NCBI GenBank assembly: GCA_022494885.1
Contig: JAGVSM010001688.1
Coordinates: 1 to 64,000, forward strand
Length of the DNA stretch: 64,000 nucleotides
DNA from: Micrasema longulum
Taxonomy: Eukaryota; Arthropoda; Insecta; Trichoptera; Brachycentridae
Direction of reading: 5' to 3'
Part shown: positions 44,986-64,000 of the stretch, one piece after another
Numbering within the stretch: the stretch's first letter is position 1
How the letters are laid out: each line of letters opens with the position of its first letter
The notes under the pieces: model-generated
The model's input: only the letters and a program-made list of their open reading frames with translations
The model's database searches: none
What the model was told of the DNA's origin: nothing
Position numbers and translations under genes: made by a program

Positions 44986-47900
44986 ACATTAATTGATTAT
45001 TTAATAATATAAAAAAAACTAATGAATCAAACCACAATTAAAATAAACGTACATTTATATGTATTTTCATTTATACGATTCAAAATAAAAAATAATCAAT
45101 TTTACTAATTCAAACATATTTTAGGATACTTTTTATTGAATAAAATGAAAAAAAAAACAAACAAAGATGCTTGATAAGTGTATGTCAATGAATTTTACTT
45201 AAAGAAAGATTGAGCCCTATTTCAACATATTTTTCTCACTCTTGCACACTCGATAGTAAAATGACGAGATTAATGGCGGCCATAAAGCATAATGGTCACT
45301 TGTGGTCGAGATAAATTTGTCCATTTCTGGATACTACACCATGTAGGATTTGACTATTTTTGACATCCAAGTACATTTTCAATCTCCGTTGTTTCATAAG
45401 GATTTTGTATACATTTGCCTGAGTTTGATACATAGAAATGTAGCAAAATTTGTCCATTTTCGATACTAGGCCACACAATTATTCTATTTTAAGGACATTT
45501 TTCTATCCCTAGCAATTGAATGTGAATAGATTAAGGTTGTATTTATTACTAATATATAATTTAATATAAACCTCTGTAAGTTATATATGTATTTTTTTTT
45601 CATTTTTTATAAAAATTACAATTTTATGTTGCCAAATTACAGAACTGGATTTTGATAATTGAAGAAAATACTTTTAATCAGTTAAATGTCTAGTCATTTA
45701 AAGATAAAGTCTATGACTAATGAAGATTTTTTTTTTAAACAGCATACATTTTAGTATGGCATAAATTGATATTTCAGAACTTGTTCATATTTAGAGACTT
45801 ACATATTATTACATATGTTTAAACTCTATTAGAATTTAATATACCTAAATAATAGATGATAAATAAATACTTTTTGTTGCCGGTGACCATTATGAAAGAT
45901 CTGTTTATTTTCTATTGTAAAAAATATTTTTTAGTCAAGTTATGTCGACATGATATTATTTTTTATACTATACTGAATGTATTTAATATTTACAAATTCT
46001 TAATAAGGGAATATATAAATGTGTACTATTTTTTTGTATTTCATAAAGTAATTTCTAAAAACTTTTTGTCGCGATTCGCAATGTTTGTCTAATTAACCAA
46101 ACGCCTTAAATATCCGCTATTAAGATTATTTTAAAGTTTGCTGTATTTTTAAAAAATTATACCACTATCCATTTGGACCTGGTATTTGTAAAATATATTA
46201 GAGCCAAAGTTTGACAGGGTAATTTCCTATAATTTAATTTCACTTTAATTTATTCGAGAGCAACTTTAACATGAATAAATTCGCATGACATCGAGAATGT
46301 CTAGTTTGTGGCGACTCTTTTTACTGTCAAAATTTTCATTAAAAAAATATTTTATTTCATTCGAACTATCGGAGCTATGTAACTCTGAAAATGAGATACT
46401 CTTAATGCGTCAAGCTATGATTCATGTTGATCAAATTAATTTTGGCAACCGAATCTTTAAAAGTCAAGTGTATTTGCGAACCAATTTTAAAATTAAATGC
46501 TTATAAATTATATAATATTTGTAATGTTTATATAAAACTCGTAACAAATGTCATAATGTACCTCTATATGTTTGTAAGTGATCAAAATTATATTGTAAGT
46601 GTTTTGGAGTTGCAAATGGTCAGTTGAAATTAATTTGTGATTGTGCTGTGATGGGAAAACTATGTACAGAATATTATGCATTAAAAACTCCTTTCACGGA
46701 TCAATGTATAATTATTTGATTGTCGCTGAAGTTCATATTGTTCAATGTTAAGGCCTATGGTTTTAATATTAAAATATTGTGATAAATACTTAGTAGTATT
46801 TCAAAATCTTCATTCATGTAGCTTATTTATGGCTAAATGCCATATTGTCTTCATAATTGTGGTTACTTTATGCTATGTATATTTTATCTGCCGTTAAATT
46901 GTTATAAATACTCGTTTAATAGTTATTAGCTCGCTTTTTGAAATAATAAAATGAAGTCGGAATAAATCTACTTATATTTTGTTTAACTTAACTTTATTAT
47001 AAATCACAAAACTGGATAAGAAATTGGTTTGAAATAAATATAAATTATTTTTGAGTTCTTGACTATTTTAATAAAAAAAATTACACAATGCAGATAAACA
47101 AGTACTCGTTAAAATTATAGCAACTTGTATTATAAGCTATATTCAAAATGAATGTTTTTTTAAAATTGAACATCATGCAAAATCTAATAACGTTTCACGC
47201 ATATGACTTCCCATCTTATAGTCGATTTTTTATTCTTTTTTTTCAGTTTTTTTTAATATACATATTATTATTCAGATGTTTTTAGTTGCAGATTTTTTTA
47301 AGAAACTAATAAAATATACAATTTCGTATAAATTATTGTTTACTTGGTGTATGCCATGCTAAAATAAATGAGGGGTCAAGGTATATACGAGTACCATCAC
47401 AGATTTTACAATAGATGTTATGGAAAGACGAATAAAGCACGACTAACTATTAAAAATACAACATTTATTTAGAATATACCTAATATAAGCTGCTATTGGT
47501 TGTTTCAACTACAGTGTTCCACTTGGCAAATACGGGGGAAAAAATGTAACTTTAAAGGGAAATATATAGGTACAGCATAATTTAAAATAGAAGATCAACC
47601 AGAAATTAATATGAAATAAACCCCTATTCTCAAATAAATTAAAATAAATATAAATCCTAAATTAAATCTTAGCAAAATAATCAAATAAGGTAGTAGAACA
47701 ATATATTTTTTATCAATGGTAAAAGGTCATTTTTTGGCAGTATTGTTTAATGCATAAAGTAACTGCAGTAAAATTATAGATTTTGAAAATATCAGTAAAA
47801 ACTTGGCTTAGCTTTATGTAGTATTTAAAAAATATATATAAGATAAGATTTTTCATTGTGTCGTTGTATTATATTATATATTCTGTATTAAAGATGCTGC

Positions 47901-49385
47901 TATTATTTTTAGTAATGTACAGATTTAAAAAAATATTTTGTAGTGATCAATGTATATTTATTTTTGCGCATATATTTTTAAAAATATATAGAACATACAT
48001 AATAATTTCAGAGAAAAAAATATTCAAATTTACATATTGATGTACTTTCCTTATTCTTGACATTCTATGTATTGTTATTCACTAATATCTCAATATTATA
48101 AATATATAACATCATTTATGGAAATATATAGTTGTATACAACATATAATTGCACATTTTGGACTATCCTCTTATCCTGTGGACGTAATCGAGTAGGAATG
48201 AAATAATAAATATAAAAATAAATCAAGAACCTTACTTTGGATAGGAATGAAACAACGTGACTTCGGTTTATCAGCTAAACATCATCCGAAAGAAAATTTT
48301 AAAAAAAAAGAGTCAAATATAAAAACGTTTATTAAAAATATAAACATTACACATTTTACAACTGATAATGGTGAATATATATCTTCAAATTGATTACCGG
48401 TTGGCACTTAAAAGTACAAAAATACTTATAAAATGTTTATAAACTACACATTCCAAATAAATAGAATATATATTTTTTAATATTAATTTAACAAAAAATA
48501 AGTGTCCGCTTAAAAAAATATTTATCTAAGTCGCAAGATACTGAATTTTTTTATTTAAAAAAAAATTAAGATAAAAAAATGTGTTTTTTAGAAACGAGAA
48601 CATAATATGATTATTATCTCTAACAAAACTATTATTATCTCAGGTAAAAAGTATTTACTAAGCTAAAAAATGTAACATCTATGCCCAATAAATACAGAGA
48701 CAGCGAGGAGCTTAGGTTAGGTTACTGACTTTATTCAGAATTTCATCAAGGAGTGAAACAAAGCAACTTATGTTGTTAACCTTTTTGGGGAAAATGACTA
48801 TTTACCTTATTTGTGTTAAACAGAGTTGAAAAAGTAAAAATAGACAATTGAAGTTTTGTTTGGATATATAGGATTTTAGATTATTACAATTAAAATATTT
48901 CCATTTACTTCATATTATTTAAATACCAAAAACAATTTTTAGTATTTTTTTTATGAATCCGGCCATATTATTTTTTAAATAAATAAATTATATTCTTAAT
49001 AACAACACAAACACACGAAAATCTCAAATTAAAATACTGATACATACCATTTTGATGATAACTAAATATAAAATTAATTCTTGAAAACAATACATCTGTA
49101 CAATTAATAAAATATACAAACTTTAATAAAAATCCTCATAATGACCCGAGATTGATATATGTCCTAGGGAATTTACAATTATCATTAAAAAAAATTGTAC
49201 TAGTAAACTTCTGATGAAAATATTCAAATCCTATATTGCATAAAATGTTAAGTACAAACCTATAAAAAAGATTTTGTATGAAGTTTTTACAAGTGGAGAA
49301 AAAATTATACGAGATAGATGTAAAAGTTAAGATCTTATTGGAATACAAGTAATTTTGGTTTAGCTTAGTTGATAATAAAGCCCCT
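44986..49385. other. AT-rich region between the two convergent genes
   Basis: No conserved frame or strong repeat found. The frames at 45856-46092, 46285-46506 and 47858-48040 look like chance in AT-rich DNA. It may contain long 3' UTRs of both genes. Confidence 0.4.
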
Positions 49386-63221
<13,836 letters not shown>

Positions 63222-63868
63222 CTGTAAATAAAACTAATTATAAATATGTATATTGGAGACATTTGAGGTTATAAAATAATATTTTTACAAATTATGCACA
63301 AGAAAGTATAATTTATTTTAATATCTGACTCTGTTTAGTTGAACTTTTATTTTTCACTTGCTGAAATAAGTTTTGAATTGCAAGAAAATTATAATTATTT
63401 TTTTTAAATATTTTATTTGATCAAATATCTATTGTTTTACATAGCCTAGTTTTTGTTTGCTTAGTTTGAGTCATAGAAAAAGGATGTAATATTTTGTATG
63501 GTTTGAGTTTTTTTTTTTTTCATTTATTATGGCTTTTACCATACTTGGTAACACTAGCCAGAAAAAAACAGTGTTTACTAATGTTAAATGGAGCAAAACA
63601 ATATTACAAAGAAGACAGACATTTTTAAAACAGGTACATGGAACATAATAGATTTTAAAATTACAACAATTGGAAATAAAACATAAATCGCAATAATATT
63701 ATGCATTATTAAGAAAAACACCCAAATAATACATATTTTACAACAAAAATTAAATCAAATTTCATTACACACTCCACTCAGATTCTTAATTCAAATAAAA
63801 GTAAATAAATTGGTATTACCATTATTTAGAAAAAAGCTCAGTACACAACTCCTGATTTGAATTTAACT
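63222..63868. other. BTBD11 intron, AT-rich
   Basis: No exon of the BTBD11-like gene recognised between 63222 and the right edge; the next 5' exon must lie outside. Confidence 0.45.
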
Positions 63869-63943
63869 ATGCCGTGTTGTGTCCTTTTAAAGTGTAGAAA
63901 TACTGCTAGGATCTTAAAGAAACATGATGGGATCACATTTCAT
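63869..63943 (+). CDS. Possible THAP-domain start exon at right edge
   Basis: ATG at 63869 opens MPCCVLLKCRNTARILKKHD and GITFH, then GTGTAA, which can act as a splice donor (read through, it gives V and stop). The MPxC start, second C at +5 and the D-G-I-x-F-H block are the standard N-terminal half of THAP domains. It lies inside an intron of the opposite-strand gene. Its continuation would be beyond 64000. Confidence 0.5.
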
Positions 63944-64000
63944 GTGTAATTAGCAAACAAATGTTTAAGTGGCAAATGCATTACTTAAAAATTAATTTAT

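Noticed and set aside
45856..48040. Several 60-80 codon frames between the two genes
   Set aside because: Dominated by Phe/Ile/Tyr/Lys/Asn as expected of chance frames in AT-rich DNA.

Overview
This window is nuclear DNA from an animal, almost certainly an insect. It is AT-rich, with short conserved exons flanked by consensus GT/AG splice sites, long introns packed with tRNA-derived SINEs, decayed non-LTR retrotransposons (RTE-like and CR1/Jockey-like) and many terminal-inverted-repeat (TIR) elements. Transposase fragments of types common in insects also occur. The order (Lepidoptera, Hemiptera or other) cannot be settled from the sequence alone. There is no bacterial operon, CRISPR array, rRNA or convincing functional tRNA.

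Two host genes face each other tail to tail. On the + strand, 15530-42006 holds 21 coding exons of a P4-type ATPase of the ATP8A1/ATP8A2 class, an aminophospholipid flippase. Joined, these exons stay in frame for 1135 residues. Only the extreme N-terminus, in an upstream exon not identified, is missing. On the - strand, 63221 down to 49386 holds 12 exons (781 residues plus stop) of an ankyrin-repeat/BTB protein of the ABTB2/ABTB3 (BTBD11) family. Its 5' exons lie beyond the right edge. About 7.4 kb of AT-rich DNA separates the two stop codons.

The most interesting host signal is at the flippase 3' end. Besides the standard exons there are three further candidate exons whose splice phase fits. 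One (28255-28429) would end the protein just after the last membrane helix. A second (31448-31598) would end it in a basic, proline-rich tail. The third (40599-40630), 32 nt long, is phase-equivalent to the 92-nt exon at 41102-41193 and could replace it just before the conserved G(Y/F)AFS tail. In this family that tail is autoinhibitory, so the locus may choose between autoinhibited and tail-less flippases by splicing.

The rest is repeats. Region 1-15500 has LINE remnants, a pair of related repeats with hammerhead-ribozyme-like cores, a CpG-rich stretch (4450-5420), a LINE reverse transcriptase (6960-8600), a large hAT-like TIR element with nested insertions (8788-10866) and several MITEs. 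The flippase introns carry SINEs, TIR elements, RTE remnants, a LINE split by a MITE (36900-38760), a palindromic element (39512-39795) and a 1.8-kb TIR element containing a THAP-domain exon (34708-36531). The BTBD11-side introns hold a near-perfect 166-bp palindrome, a 1-kb TIR element, LINE and RTE remnants, and a second THAP start exon at the right edge. Non-coding stretches not listed separately appear AT-rich and without recognisable content.
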